From the NCBI RefSeq assembly GCF_014646895.1, contig NZ_BMOD01000004.1, positions 248,001 through 312,000 of the forward strand: a stretch of DNA of 64,000 nt, written 5' to 3'. Shown in pieces: positions 1-8,440 of the stretch. Both the position numbers and the translations under genes were made by a program. This DNA comes from Deinococcus roseus (GTDB lineage Bacteria; Deinococcota; Deinococci; Deinococcales; Deinococcaceae). Under the pieces are notes generated by a model. That model was given only the letters and a program-made list of their open reading frames with translations, did not search any database and was not told where the DNA came from. The first letter of the stretch is position 1. Every line of letters begins with the position of its first letter.

Positions 1-1103
1 CTGGCCCCTTTGGAAATGGCTTTCAGTTCGGCCTGCCGGATGGCCCGGTCCAGGGCATCCTTGCCTTCTGTGGCCTGATAAACCCCCTGAAACACCAGGT
101 CGCCCTTCTCAAAAATGGCATCCTGGGTGCGTCTGGCTTCCAGTTCGGTGCGCTGCTGGTCCAGGCTGACTTTCAGGTCAGAAGACTCGGCTTTCAGGGA
201 AGCAATTTCCTGGGTCATCTGTTTCAGGGAAGCCCGCAACTGGTTGTTGTCTTTCTTGAGGTCCTCGGATTCCTTGATCAGTTGGGCCCTCAGGTACTGC
301 AACCCGCTCACCTCACCCTGGGCGGCTTGCCGGGCTTTCTTGAGGGAATCGTTCTCTTTTTTCAGGTTGCGCTGTTCGCCTTTGAGGGCTTCAATGGTGG
401 GGCTGATCTGCTTGACCTGCAACTGGGCAGCCTGATACTGGCTGACCGCTTGCTGGTACTGTCCCTGAATTTTCTGGTACTGCTGGCGCTCTGTGGTCAG
501 GTCACCCACCAGTTTTTCGTAATTGCTGCGCAGTTTCTTGTTCTGGGCTTCCAAATTGGTGCTCTTGATTTCCAGTTCCCGAATGCTCTGCTCAAGTTGC
601 TGTCCCTGCTGAAAAAGGGCATCTGCACGGGAATTCAGCTTCTGGTTCTGGGCCTCCAGGGCCACCCGGTATTCTTTGAGTTCGCTGACCTCACCTTTGA
701 GGGCATCGGATTCCTTCTTCAGGCCATCCCGGGCTTTGAGGGCCTCGCCGCGTTCATTGCTGAGGCGCACCACATTGTCCTGGGTGTCTTTGAGGGCAGC
801 TTCCAGCTCCAGTTTGTTTTTTCTGAGCGGAGCAATCTGGGTTTGCAACTGCTGCAATTCCTTGCGGTACTGCTCAGCCTTGCTGATGGTGATGATGGCC
901 TGCTGGTTGATCAGGGCAAAACCCAGCATGCTGAGAAAACTGATTCCCATGCCGGTGGCCACAGCGTAAATCAGGGCGGTGGTTTTGGGACGCAATCCAA
1001 AAAGACGGATGTGACGCCGCCCCACCCGTCTGGCCACGTTGTCTGCAACGTAGGCAATCAGACCGGCAAGCAACACCACAAAAACGAGGAGCACCCAGAG
1101 CAT
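1..1103 (-). CDS. DUF3084 coiled-coil membrane protein (3' end cut by window)
   Basis: Reading the minus strand from ATG 1103 gives an open frame to the window edge, so about 367 residues are visible and the C-terminus is missing. It starts MLWVLLVFVVLLAGLIAYVA, a first membrane segment; a second lies near residues 45-65; then comes a long charged, Gln/Leu-rich coiled coil to the edge. This order matches DUF3084 proteins. The start has a perfect AGGAGG 5 nt upstream and lies 12 nt after the lptB stop, so the two genes form an operon. The exact function is not known; a role at the envelope with the neighbouring ATPase is an inference from the pairing. Confidence 0.8.
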   Translation of the reverse strand, partial: MLWVLLVFVVLLAGLIAYVADNVARRVGRRHIRLFGLRPKTTALIYAVATGMGISFLSMLGFALINQQAIITISKAEQYRKELQQLQTQIAPLRKNKLELEAALKDTQDNVVRLSNERGEALKARDGLKKESDALKGEVSELKEYRVALEAQNQKLNSRADALFQQGQQLEQSIRELEIKSTNLEAQNKKLRSNYEKLVGDLTTERQQYQKIQGQYQQAVSQYQAAQLQVKQISPTIEALKGEQRNLKKENDSLKKARQAAQGEVSGLQYLRAQLIKESEDLKKDNNQLRASLKQMTQEIASLKAESSDLKVSLDQQRTELEARRTQDAIFEKGDLVFQGVYQATEGKDALDRAIRQAELKAISKGA

Positions 1104-1115
1104 TTTGTCCTCCTC

Positions 1116-1856
1116 TTAGAGTTCGAAGTTCTCACCCAGATAATGCCTGCGGGCACTGTCATCGCGGGCAAATTCCTCGGGGGTTCCCTGGAACCTCACC
1201 TGACCGTCGTACATCAGGTAAACCCGGTCACACAGGGCCATGGTTTCACGCACAGCATGGTCGGTGATGAACACACCCAGCCCTCGCCTTTCCCGCAGTT
1301 CTTTGACCAGACGCTGGATTTCTGCCACCGACTTGGGATCCACACCGGTAAAAGGCTCATCCAGCAAAATGAAATCCGGGTCGGTGGTCAGGGCACGGGC
1401 AATCTCCAGACGGCGGCGCTCTCCTCCAGAAAGCTGGTAAGCGTAAGAAGAGGCCAGTTTGGTGAGGCCAAATTCTTCCAGCAGGGCATCAGCCCGGTTT
1501 TCCTGATCCTGACGGGACAAATCCTGAAATTCCAGAATGGCCAGCAGGTTGTCTCTGGCCGTCATTTTCCTGAAAGCACTGGGCTCCTGGGGCAAGTACC
1601 CCAGACCTTTCTTGGCACGGTGGTGCATGGCCAGACTGGTGATGTCCTCCCCCTTCAGGGTGATCCGGCCTCCATTGGGACGCACAAAACCCACCATCAT
1701 GTAAAAAGTGGTGGTTTTGCCTGCACCGTTGGGACCAAACAAAGCAACAATCTCGCCCCGTTTGATGTTGAGGTCCACTCCGCCCACCACAGTTCGTTTT
1801 CCGTAAGATTTATAAAGCCCGGAGGCTTTCAGTTCCAGCTGGTTCGATGATGTCAT
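1116..1856 (-). CDS. lptB: LptB-type ABC transporter ATP-binding protein
   Basis: A 246-residue ABC ATPase. Walker A GPNGAGKTT is at 41-49, the signature LSGGE at 142-146, Walker B FILLDEP at 162-168 and the switch His at 200. The motif spacing, the short length and the segment FTGVDPKSVAEIQ are typical of LptB, which powers lipopolysaccharide export from the inner membrane. Deinococci have an outer membrane-like layer but no classical LPS, so the cargo is uncertain. No permease subunit lies in the window. Upstream, TAACGT (minus, 1870-1865) sits 8 nt before the ATG, which suggests a leaderless transcript. It is followed by the DUF3084 gene after 12 nt. Confidence 0.88.
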   Translation of the reverse strand: MTSSNQLELKASGLYKSYGKRTVVGGVDLNIKRGEIVALFGPNGAGKTTTFYMMVGFVRPNGGRITLKGEDITSLAMHHRAKKGLGYLPQEPSAFRKMTARDNLLAILEFQDLSRQDQENRADALLEEFGLTKLASSYAYQLSGGERRRLEIARALTTDPDFILLDEPFTGVDPKSVAEIQRLVKELRERRGLGVFITDHAVRETMALCDRVYLMYDGQVRFQGTPEEFARDDSARRHYLGENFEL

Positions 1857-1897
1857 CAGTGTTCACGTTAGCATGCTCACAAATGTGACCCATGAGC

Positions 1898-1920
1898 AAA
1901 AAACCCCGCTTCTCGCGGGG
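1898..1920 (-). terminator. Rho-independent terminator after the cytochrome c gene
   Basis: Perfect 6-bp stem CCCCGC/GCGGGG (1904-1909 with 1915-1920) with a 5-nt loop. On the minus strand it is followed by six T residues (1903-1898), just downstream of the cytochrome stop at 1942. Confidence 0.8.
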
Positions 1921-1941
1921 AGGAAGGGCTTCAGACCGGAT

Positions 1942-2634
1942 TTACTGCAGGGTGCTCAGGAAAGCATGCAGGTCTGCCACCTGTTCGTCGCTGACCTGGC
2001 TGGCAGGAAACTTTGGCATGGGTGCATTGAGGGTCTTGCCTTCAGGGGTTTTCCCCTCACGCAAAGCCGTTTTGAACCCTTCCAGGCTCCACTTGCCCAC
2101 CACACCTGCCAGTTTGGGACCAAATCCACCCTCGGCATTGGCTCCGTGGCAACCTGCGCAGTTGTTGAAGACCTCTTTGCCTTTGGTGGCATCTCCGCTG
2201 GCCTGGGTTGCAGCACCACCGTTGCTCTCAGGGTTGTTGCCCGTGTTGTTGATGACATCTCCGCTGGCAGGGGTGCCAGGGGTCTGGCGCTCAGGATCAT
2301 CTTCCTGGGTGCCCACGGTTTCTGCAGGAGCCGTGTCGGGTTTGGACTGGTCGTTGGTGGCGTTGTCGGCGGCCTGATCCTGGGGCTGGTCTGCCTCAGC
2401 ATGGCCTTCGGTATCGCTTTCCTTGCCGGGATCTTCAGAAGCAGTTTCATCATGCTTGACGGTGGTGCCTGCCTCAGAAGAATCCTGGGCTTCTTCAGGG
2501 CTGGGAAGTCCTTTTTCATCGTGGCTGGCTTCCACAGCATGTCCACTGTCACGCACGCCAGACTGATAGGCAACATACCCACCCCCCACCAGCAGCAACG
2601 TGAAAATCGTGATGTGTACAGCAAAACGGTTCAT
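1942..2634 (-). CDS. Membrane-tethered class I cytochrome c
   Basis: A 230-residue protein. An N-terminal hydrophobic segment (about residues 5-23) is a signal or membrane anchor. Residues 30-150 are a low-complexity Asp/Glu/Gln/Thr-rich linker. The C-terminal domain carries one haem site CAGCH (159-163) and a likely axial Met at 206 in APMPKFP. It is probably an envelope electron carrier feeding a terminal oxidase. The frame extends upstream, but ATG 2634 is chosen because AGGAGG lies 5-6 nt before it. The length of the acidic tether is unusual; the haem domain alone is about 80 residues. Confidence 0.85.
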   Translation of the reverse strand: MNRFAVHITIFTLLLVGGGYVAYQSGVRDSGHAVEASHDEKGLPSPEEAQDSSEAGTTVKHDETASEDPGKESDTEGHAEADQPQDQAADNATNDQSKPDTAPAETVGTQEDDPERQTPGTPASGDVINNTGNNPESNGGAATQASGDATKGKEVFNNCAGCHGANAEGGFGPKLAGVVGKWSLEGFKTALREGKTPEGKTLNAPMPKFPASQVSDEQVADLHAFLSTLQ

Positions 2635-2852
2635 ATGTCCTCCTATTGACTCCTGCAAAAACAGATGCAGTGCACCTGTCCTGCTGGCTTTCCTGTCTCC
2701 AGAAATGCCCATGCATCAAAAAGCCTGGTGCAATACCGAATGTCAGCCTGCTCGCGTTCTCAGGCTACACCATCAGAATGGAATCTGCCATTCCATCCTT
2801 TAAGCAACACAGGATCCCACATTCAGACTGTACGAAAGACTGCAAGCCCTCC

Positions 2853-2915
2853 ACAGGGACAGAGGTCCCTGTACACAACTGACCTGTACACAACTGACCT
2901 GTACACAACTGACCC
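2853..2915. repeat. Hairpin plus three tandem 15-bp repeats
   Basis: An 8-bp inverted repeat ACAGGGAC/GTCCCTGT (2853-2860 with 2865-2872) runs directly into three copies of the 15-mer TGTACACAACTGACC (2870-2914). Each copy starts with the palindrome TGTACA. Two diverged partial copies follow to about 2935. The block ends 20-40 bp before the stop of the TetR gene and has no T-run in either direction. Confidence 0.75.
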
Positions 2916-2953
2916 ACACACAACTCCTGCACACAAGGGACCCAACCCTGCTT

Positions 2954-3520
2954 TCAGTTCAGGGTCAAGATGGCCTGCATGGCCCGAATGCACTCTTCCC
3001 GGTACTGGGTCAGGTCCGCCTGATCGTCAAACAGGAACTGAATGGCCAGACCGTCCAGCACTGCTCGCATCAATTTGGCCTGCTCTGGGGTGCGGGCAAT
3101 GCCCACCTTGAGCATGTCGGTGTTGTCAAAGAGCAACTGGGTCAGCAGGCGCAGCTCATACACTTTGGTGCTGGCAGAAAGAAAATCCAGGTACACCGTG
3201 TAAAACCTGCGGGTGTTCAGCAGCCCATAAAACTGGTTTTCCACAAACACCCTCAGGCGGTCCTCTGTGCTGTCCTGCTGCCGGACAGCACGGGTGGTGG
3301 CCACCGTGATGGTGCGCACAAAACGCTGCAGCACCTCTTTGAACAGCACTTCCTTGCTGCCAAAGTAATACACCAGGGTGCCCTTGGCCACCCCGGCTTG
3401 CTGGGCAATGTCTGCCAGGGTCACGCTGGCATACCCGCGCTGGTAAATGGCATGGTACGCCGCCTGGATGATGTGGGTGCGTCTCTGTTTTTCGGCTCTG
3501 GGATTGACAGTTCTGGCCAT
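2954..3520 (-). CDS. TetR/AcrR family transcriptional regulator
   Basis: A 188-residue protein. Residues 14-60 form the TetR helix-turn-helix (ADIAQQAGVAKGTLVYYFGSK), a close match to the family signature. The rest is an all-helical ligand-binding domain resembling the BetI-like C-terminal class. It is probably a local repressor, but the ligand and targets cannot be read from sequence. Candidate sites are the TGTACA repeats just beyond its 3' end. The neighbour upstream on the same strand is a small lipoprotein, separated by a terminator. Confidence 0.85.
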   Translation of the reverse strand: MARTVNPRAEKQRRTHIIQAAYHAIYQRGYASVTLADIAQQAGVAKGTLVYYFGSKEVLFKEVLQRFVRTITVATTRAVRQQDSTEDRLRVFVENQFYGLLNTRRFYTVYLDFLSASTKVYELRLLTQLLFDNTDMLKVGIARTPEQAKLMRAVLDGLAIQFLFDDQADLTQYREECIRAMQAILTLN

Positions 3521-3564
3521 AAGATCTCAGTGGTAAACAAAGCCACCATCAAGAAGAGATGGGG

Positions 3565-3603
3565 CAAAAAGATGGCTGGGCAAAATTGCTTCTGCCCAGC
3601 CAT
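3565..3603 (-). terminator. Terminator after the small lipoprotein gene
   Basis: 11-bp perfect inverted repeat ATGGCTGGGCA/TGCCCAGCCAT (3572-3582 with 3593-3603) followed on the minus strand by CTTTTTG. It lies between the lipoprotein stop (3664) and the TetR start (3520). Confidence 0.75.
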
Positions 3604-3663
3604 GTTAGCACTTCTTTGGATGCTGTTTGGTCCTCAATCCTTCAAACCCGTTTGCAGAACAGA

Positions 3664-3960
3664 TTATTGCTGCTTGCGGTCATAGGTGGACACCAGATAA
3701 GGCATGGTGGTCTGGTGGTAACGGCCTTTTTCATCAAACCAGTACACATAACTGCCACTGCTCTGTTCAATCTCTGCACGGGTGACTTTGCCATCCACCA
3801 CGCCATTGAAAATCTCCTTGCCGTCATAGCTGTACAGGGTGATGTACTGCTTGGTGTTGGCAAAATCCAGCACCTGGCGCCTCAATTGGTTCTGGGTTTC
3901 ACTGCGGCAGCCGACCAGGGCCAGAGCCACCACTGCAAAAGCAACCATGGTTTTCTTCAT
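3664..3960 (-). CDS. Small predicted lipoprotein
   Basis: A 98-residue protein beginning MKKTMVAFAVVALALVGC. This is a short signal sequence with a lipobox (LVGC, Cys 18), so the mature protein should be lipid-anchored. The remainder is a compact soluble domain with YITLYSYDGKEIF and two Tyr-rich strands; I do not recognise the family. It lies 53 nt downstream of the parvulin gene on the same strand and is probably co-transcribed with it, followed by its own terminator. That neighbour suggests envelope or periplasmic function, nothing more. Confidence 0.65.
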   Translation of the reverse strand: MKKTMVAFAVVALALVGCRSETQNQLRRQVLDFANTKQYITLYSYDGKEIFNGVVDGKVTRAEIEQSSGSYVYWFDEKGRYHQTTMPYLVSTYDRKQQ

Positions 3961-4013
3961 CTTGCACCTCTACCCTCTGTTACGCTTCCAGGCATCCAAA
4001 AGATCCCAGACGT

Positions 4014-5138
4014 TCAGGGAGCAGGAGGGGTTTCTTCTTCACCCATGTCCATGTCTTCGCCCATGTCCATGTCTTCGCCCATGTCCATGTCTCCCATGCC
4101 ATCATCGGTGGCAGGAGCCACGGAAGGATCGGTTTCAGCAGGAGCAGGAGCGTCCACATGGACCACATCTTCATTCAGGTCCACTTCCACCTTGGCAAGC
4201 TGGGACTGCATGATTTTGTATGCTGCACGGTCTTTCAAGCTGGCAGCCAGTTCGGTTTTGGCTTCTTCAAAAGGCACCACACCTGCGTCGGTGCGCTTGT
4301 CCACCACCAGCAGGTGGGTTCCGAACTGGGTGGTCACCTGTTGCAGCTGTCCAATGGGTCCCTCGAAGGAAGCCTTGTCAAACTCGGGAACGGTTTCACC
4401 TTTGGCAAAGCAGCCCAGGTCTCCGCCCTGAGCAGCGCTGCCAGGGTCCTGGGAAACTTCTTTGGCCACTGCAGCAAAATCTTCGCCTTTGTCCAGACGG
4501 TCTTTGGTGGTGGCTGCAATTTCAGGGGTTTGCACCAGGATGTGGCGCACACAGGCCTGGGCAGAGCGGTTGAATTTGGCTTTGTCCAGGGTGTACAGGA
4601 ACATCAGGGCATTGTCAGAAATCTCTGCCCGCTCAGACAGGCTTCTGATCCAGTTCTGGGTGGAAAGATCACGGGCGATCAGTTCTTTCAGGAAGTCTTC
4701 GTCGCGGATGCCAGCATCCTTGACGGCCTGCTGGTAAGCAGCCTCATCCTGGAAACCTGCTTTGATTTGCTGGATCTGGGCATCCACAATTGCAGGGTCT
4801 GCACCGTAACCCATCTGGTTGGCGAGGTCGGCAGCCACAATTTGCTGCACCACATCTTGCAGGATCTGTTCACGGTAGGCATCAAAGTATCTGAAATTTT
4901 CAGGGGTGGCAGCCATGCCCTGCTGGTTGAGCAAACGGCCTGCATAAGCCTGATACTCGTTTTCAAATTCTGCCAGGGTCAATTCCTGATCACCATAGGT
5001 GGCAGCCACTGCATTGGGGTCTTTGGGGATTTCCACAGTGGGTGCTGCTGGGGTTTCAGGTGCGGGGGTGGGAGCGGCGTCCTGAGCGAAGCCAAAACCT
5101 GCCAAGGCCAGCGTCAATGTGATCAGATGTTTTTTCAT
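4014..5138 (-). CDS. Secreted parvulin-type peptidylprolyl isomerase
   Basis: A 374-residue protein. It has a signal peptide (residues 1-18, cleavage near GFAQ-DA), a Pro/Ala-rich spacer, a SurA-like helical N-domain (about 45-185) and a PpiC rotamase domain (about 194-283, HILVQT ... GGDLGCFAKG ... THLLVVDKR). It should isomerise prolyl bonds in exported proteins and act as an envelope chaperone. The C-terminus is odd: three tandem DMDMGE hexapeptides, encoded by 18-bp DNA repeats (about 4040-4095), then EEETPPAP. The start ATG follows a GAGGTGA site. Confidence 0.85.
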   Translation of the reverse strand: MKKHLITLTLALAGFGFAQDAAPTPAPETPAAPTVEIPKDPNAVAATYGDQELTLAEFENEYQAYAGRLLNQQGMAATPENFRYFDAYREQILQDVVQQIVAADLANQMGYGADPAIVDAQIQQIKAGFQDEAAYQQAVKDAGIRDEDFLKELIARDLSTQNWIRSLSERAEISDNALMFLYTLDKAKFNRSAQACVRHILVQTPEIAATTKDRLDKGEDFAAVAKEVSQDPGSAAQGGDLGCFAKGETVPEFDKASFEGPIGQLQQVTTQFGTHLLVVDKRTDAGVVPFEEAKTELAASLKDRAAYKIMQSQLAKVEVDLNEDVVHVDAPAPAETDPSVAPATDDGMGDMDMGEDMDMGEDMDMGEEETPPAP

Positions 5139-5306
5139 TTCACCTCACCTTATCAAAGAAAGATGAGCTTGGAAAGCAGTTTTGGCACCAAATGGATGCT
5201 CTGCCCGATCAAGAAGGCAGCAGGGCACCCAAATTCTTCTGTGCTCCCAGAGCAGCACCAGAAAAAAGCACAATCAGAGCACACAAAAACACCTCGTCCT
5301 GAACCT

Positions 5307-5336
5307 TTGGCTTCTCTCACCCGGCTTTGCTACACT
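5307..5336 (+). promoter_or_regulatory. Leaderless promoter of the FemX-like gene
   Basis: TTGGCT (5307-5312), an 18-bp spacer and TACACT (5331-5336). The expected transcription start coincides with GTG 5344, implying translation of a leaderless mRNA. Confidence 0.6.
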
Positions 5337-5343
5337 CTGGGTC

Positions 5344-6417
5344 GTGTCCAGTTTGCGTTTGATTGAAGCTCCTTCCCGAGATGCCTATGACGAGGTGGTT
5401 GCCACCCTCCCCTACACCAGCCCCCTGCAAACCTGGGGTTTTGGTGAGGCCCGCAAATCCCTGGGGCAAGAAGCCCACCGTTTTTTGATTGAGAAGCAAG
5501 GCAAAACCGTGGGGGCCATCCAGTTGCTCAGAAAGCCTCTGGTGGCAGGTTTCAGTTTGCTGTATGTGCCACGTGGTCCGGTGTTTGAAAACCCCGATGA
5601 CCTGCTGGACCTTCCAAAGGCCATTCGCAGCTTTGCCAGACCCACCGATCTGAGCATCAAAATTGAACCCCCCAAGCCCATTCCCAGCACCGATCCACAG
5701 GTCGCCGTGATCCCAGAAAGCCTGGGCATCTGGAAAAGAGGCAAGGTGGAGCAACCCGAGCACACCATCGCTGTGGACTTGCGCCTCAGCGAAGATGAAC
5801 TGCTGAAAAACCTGCACCAGATGGCCCGCAGAAACGTCAAGACCGCCCAGAAACTGGGCACAGTGGCTGGACGGGACGATGATTTTGATGCGTTCTGGGA
5901 GATTTTTGAGGCCACCAACCAGCGGGCCAAGCTGGGGCAATACCCCAAAAAGTACTACACCACCATGCTGCAAAGCATGCAGGGCAAGCACAGTGAGGCT
6001 TATGTCGTGCTTGCCCGCCATGAAGGAAAAGCCCTGGCAGGAGGTTTCTTTGTGGCGGTGGGCAAAGGCACCTATTACCTGTATGGAGGCTCCATCCGGG
6101 ATGACCGCCTGACCCCCGAAGGCGAGCCCTACAAAGATGTCAAAGCCCCCACTGCCTTTTACTGGAATGCCATGCTGGACGCCAAACACCGTGGTTATGA
6201 GTTTTTTGACTTCTGGGGCATACCGGCCAAACTGGCCGAAGACAAGCATTCCTTTGGGGTTTACAAAATGAAAGAGAATTTTGGGGGTTTCAAACTGTGG
6301 TATCCAGCCTACGAACTGGACCTCAGCCCACTGGCCCCCATGGTGCGCAAAATGCTGCAGGCCAGAAAACGCCGCATCAACCTCAAGATGCGTGGCACGG
6401 CTGAAGACGTGCTCTGA
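5344..6417 (+). CDS. FemAB/FemX-family peptidoglycan bridge peptidyltransferase
   Basis: A 357-residue protein with the two GNAT-like halves of the Fem family. It shows QTWGFGEARKSLG near the N-terminus, YGGSIRD and FDFWGIP in the second half, and a C-terminal WYPAYELDLSPL. Fem enzymes use aminoacyl-tRNA to add bridge residues to lipid II; deinococcal peptidoglycan carries a Gly-Gly bridge on ornithine, which this enzyme could build. The frame is open upstream to 5182, but GTG 5344 is chosen because homology begins there and TACACT ends 7 nt before it. No close downstream partner; MurE lies 18 kb away. Confidence 0.82.
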   Translation: MSSLRLIEAPSRDAYDEVVATLPYTSPLQTWGFGEARKSLGQEAHRFLIEKQGKTVGAIQLLRKPLVAGFSLLYVPRGPVFENPDDLLDLPKAIRSFARPTDLSIKIEPPKPIPSTDPQVAVIPESLGIWKRGKVEQPEHTIAVDLRLSEDELLKNLHQMARRNVKTAQKLGTVAGRDDDFDAFWEIFEATNQRAKLGQYPKKYYTTMLQSMQGKHSEAYVVLARHEGKALAGGFFVAVGKGTYYLYGGSIRDDRLTPEGEPYKDVKAPTAFYWNAMLDAKHRGYEFFDFWGIPAKLAEDKHSFGVYKMKENFGGFKLWYPAYELDLSPLAPMVRKMLQARKRRINLKMRGTAEDVL

Positions 6418-6530
6418 TGCTCACCCCGCTGAAAGGGGCCAGCTGGCCCTTTTCAGCGTTTGATGCGCCTCCTGCAAAAACAAAGAAAACCCAGCAAAAA
6501 GAGCGGAAATCCCTGATAAAGTAAATGCAA

Positions 6531-7304
6531 ATGAAGCCTGTTGCCCTGATTGGCCCCCACCCTGCTGAGCTTTCCGAAGTGCTCAGGCGTGTCTTTGAAG
6601 AAAGTCACCTGCAACTGGTGCCCCACACCCTGCCCCAGACCCATCCCAGCAGTGTCCTGCAAAGCCTGTCCACCCTGGGTTATGCGGGTGGCCTGATCAG
6701 TGAGGAATTCAGTGAATCTTACTTCCCTTACTGTGCGCGGGTGGGTGTGGAAGCCCGTCATGTGGGCCGCATCGACACCCTCAGCAGTCTGGGAGGTGGA
6801 TTTGATGCCACCCACACCCTGGAAGACAGCCTCTTTCAGTGGATGGAAAACAGCGGTTACCGTTCTGCAGGGGCCAGATTGATGGTGATTGGCGGGAACT
6901 TCAGGGCCAGGGTGGCCCTGCAACTGGCCCGCCTGGGGTTTGTCTCGGTGATGCTGGCCGCCAAGAGCATGTCAGAGTCCGAAGAACTGCTGAAGGTGGT
7001 GCCCGCAGGCATTGAAAAATATCCTCTGGTGGTGGGTGGTTACAGTTTTGCCTCTTTCATGGAGCAGCAGGATTTGCTGATCATCACTGAAGATGTGGGG
7101 AAACTGCGCTTCCAGCCCTACCATCAGGTGATGGACATTTCAGGTGTGTACGCCCAGACCATTGCACAGGACGGGGCGCACATGTGGGACAGCACTCAAC
7201 TGGAGGTCCTGAGGCTCAGCCACCAGCTGAAATTCCTCACCGGGCGCAGCATTGCCCCCAGCCTGATCCAGTGGGCCTGGCAGGCGGTTCAGGAGAACCC
7301 CTGA
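6531..7304 (+). CDS. Divergent shikimate-dehydrogenase-like Rossmann protein
   Basis: A 257-residue protein (ATG 6531; ATG 6525 is also possible). Fold cues are an N-terminal VALIGPHPAE strand-turn, a Rossmann loop GGNFRARVALQLARLGF near residue 120-137, and a C-terminal LKFLTGRSIAPSLIQWAWQAV like the end of AroE. The AroE catalytic Lys region (NVTIPHK type) is replaced by AGGLISEEFSE, so ordinary shikimate dehydrogenase activity is doubtful. TAAAGT (6517-6522) lies 8 nt before ATG 6531, suggesting a leaderless start. Its stop overlaps the ATG of the next gene (TGATG), so translation of the two is coupled. Confidence 0.65.
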   Translation: MKPVALIGPHPAELSEVLRRVFEESHLQLVPHTLPQTHPSSVLQSLSTLGYAGGLISEEFSESYFPYCARVGVEARHVGRIDTLSSLGGGFDATHTLEDSLFQWMENSGYRSAGARLMVIGGNFRARVALQLARLGFVSVMLAAKSMSESEELLKVVPAGIEKYPLVVGGYSFASFMEQQDLLIITEDVGKLRFQPYHQVMDISGVYAQTIAQDGAHMWDSTQLEVLRLSHQLKFLTGRSIAPSLIQWAWQAVQENP

Positions 7305-8440
7305 TGCAACTCAGGCTGTACACCTCTGATGTGCTGTATTCGGGGATGGGCACCCCCCGCAACAATGGGGCCATCGTGCTCTCTGACGAATTGATCGTGG
7401 CAACGGGAACCCCTGAAGAGTTGCAACGGATGTATCCCCAGGCGGTGTTTTCCGGGCACCATGCCGTGATTGCGCCAGAACCCGCAAATGCCCACACCCA
7501 CCTGGACCTGAGTCGCATGCCATACATTGAGAAGCCCTATCCAGCCTGGATTCCGGAGGTCATCTCTTTTTCCAGAAACGGTGGGCGCAACCTGGAGGCA
7601 GCCCTGCATGGTCTTTCCCAGACTTCACGCAAAGTCGGAGACATTGTGACCGATGAGCAGGTGATGGAAAGCCTGCTGCAACATGAAACGGCTCAGGGTG
7701 TGGCTTACTGGGAAGTCATCGGAGTGAATCCAGAGCATGCAGAAGGCATCTTTCACGCGACTGTGGAACGCCTGAGGAAATGGCGCAAGCTGGAACACTC
7801 AGGGGGCATGAAGGTGGGCCTGAGTCCCCACACCCCACACACGGTTTCAGGCAAGCTGATGAAACTGCTGTGTCAATTTGCAGATTCAGAAGGCTTTCCC
7901 ATGCAAATTCATGTTGCAGAACACCCCAGCGAACTGGAATTTCACACCTCAGGCACCGGAGATCTGGCCCGTGCTGTGGAAGGCTGGTCTGGTCAGAAAA
8001 GTGCAGACATTCTGGGACATGCCAGCGGACCCACCATTGTGGAACACCTGCAATTGCTGGATGTGCTGAAATTCCGGCCCACCCTGATTCATGTGGTGAA
8101 CGTCAATGCATCGGACATTCGCCTGATTGCAGCAGCGGGATGCCCGGTGGTGACCTGTCCCAGAAGCAACCGGGCCCTGGAGTGTGGGGTGTTCAACTGG
8201 CCCCTCTTTGCCCAGCATGGTGTGGAGATTGGCCTTGGAACGGACAGCACCGGAAGCGGAAAAACCCTGAACATTCTGGAAGAAATCCAGTTTGCCCGCA
8301 CCCTCTATGGAGACGACGTTCCGTTGCGTTCCCTGGTGCGGGCTGCGGTCAAAGGCAATTACCGCGTGCTGGGATTGAATGTGCCCTTCCTGCGCAGAGG
8401 CGAGCCGGTCAGCAACCTGCAGTTCTGGGATTTCAATTGA
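7304..8440 (+). CDS. Amidohydrolase, probably aminodeoxyfutalosine deaminase (MqnX-like)
   Basis: A 378-residue COG0402-type metal-dependent deaminase. The metal site HTH is at 64-66 (NAHTHLDLS). Further ligands are in HVAEHPSELEF, HVVNVNAS and the Asp of LGTDSTGS. Deinococci make menaquinone by the futalosine route, and the characterised D. radiodurans aminofutalosine deaminase Dr0824 belongs to this group; assigning that role here is inference from family and genus. A generic chlorohydrolase or guanine-deaminase-like role is the alternative. ATG 7304 overlaps the upstream stop by one base; a much longer upstream frame is rejected. Confidence 0.65.
   Translation: MQLRLYTSDVLYSGMGTPRNNGAIVLSDELIVATGTPEELQRMYPQAVFSGHHAVIAPEPANAHTHLDLSRMPYIEKPYPAWIPEVISFSRNGGRNLEAALHGLSQTSRKVGDIVTDEQVMESLLQHETAQGVAYWEVIGVNPEHAEGIFHATVERLRKWRKLEHSGGMKVGLSPHTPHTVSGKLMKLLCQFADSEGFPMQIHVAEHPSELEFHTSGTGDLARAVEGWSGQKSADILGHASGPTIVEHLQLLDVLKFRPTLIHVVNVNASDIRLIAAAGCPVVTCPRSNRALECGVFNWPLFAQHGVEIGLGTDSTGSGKTLNILEEIQFARTLYGDDVPLRSLVRAAVKGNYRVLGLNVPFLRRGEPVSNLQFWDFN

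Noticed and set aside
282..1850. 522-codon plus-strand ORF over the DUF3084 and lptB genes
   Set aside because: It is the antisense shadow of two clearly recognisable minus-strand proteins and has no domain of its own.
2870..2914. CRISPR-like or iteron origin
   Set aside because: Units are only 15 bp and directly adjacent; no replication gene nearby.
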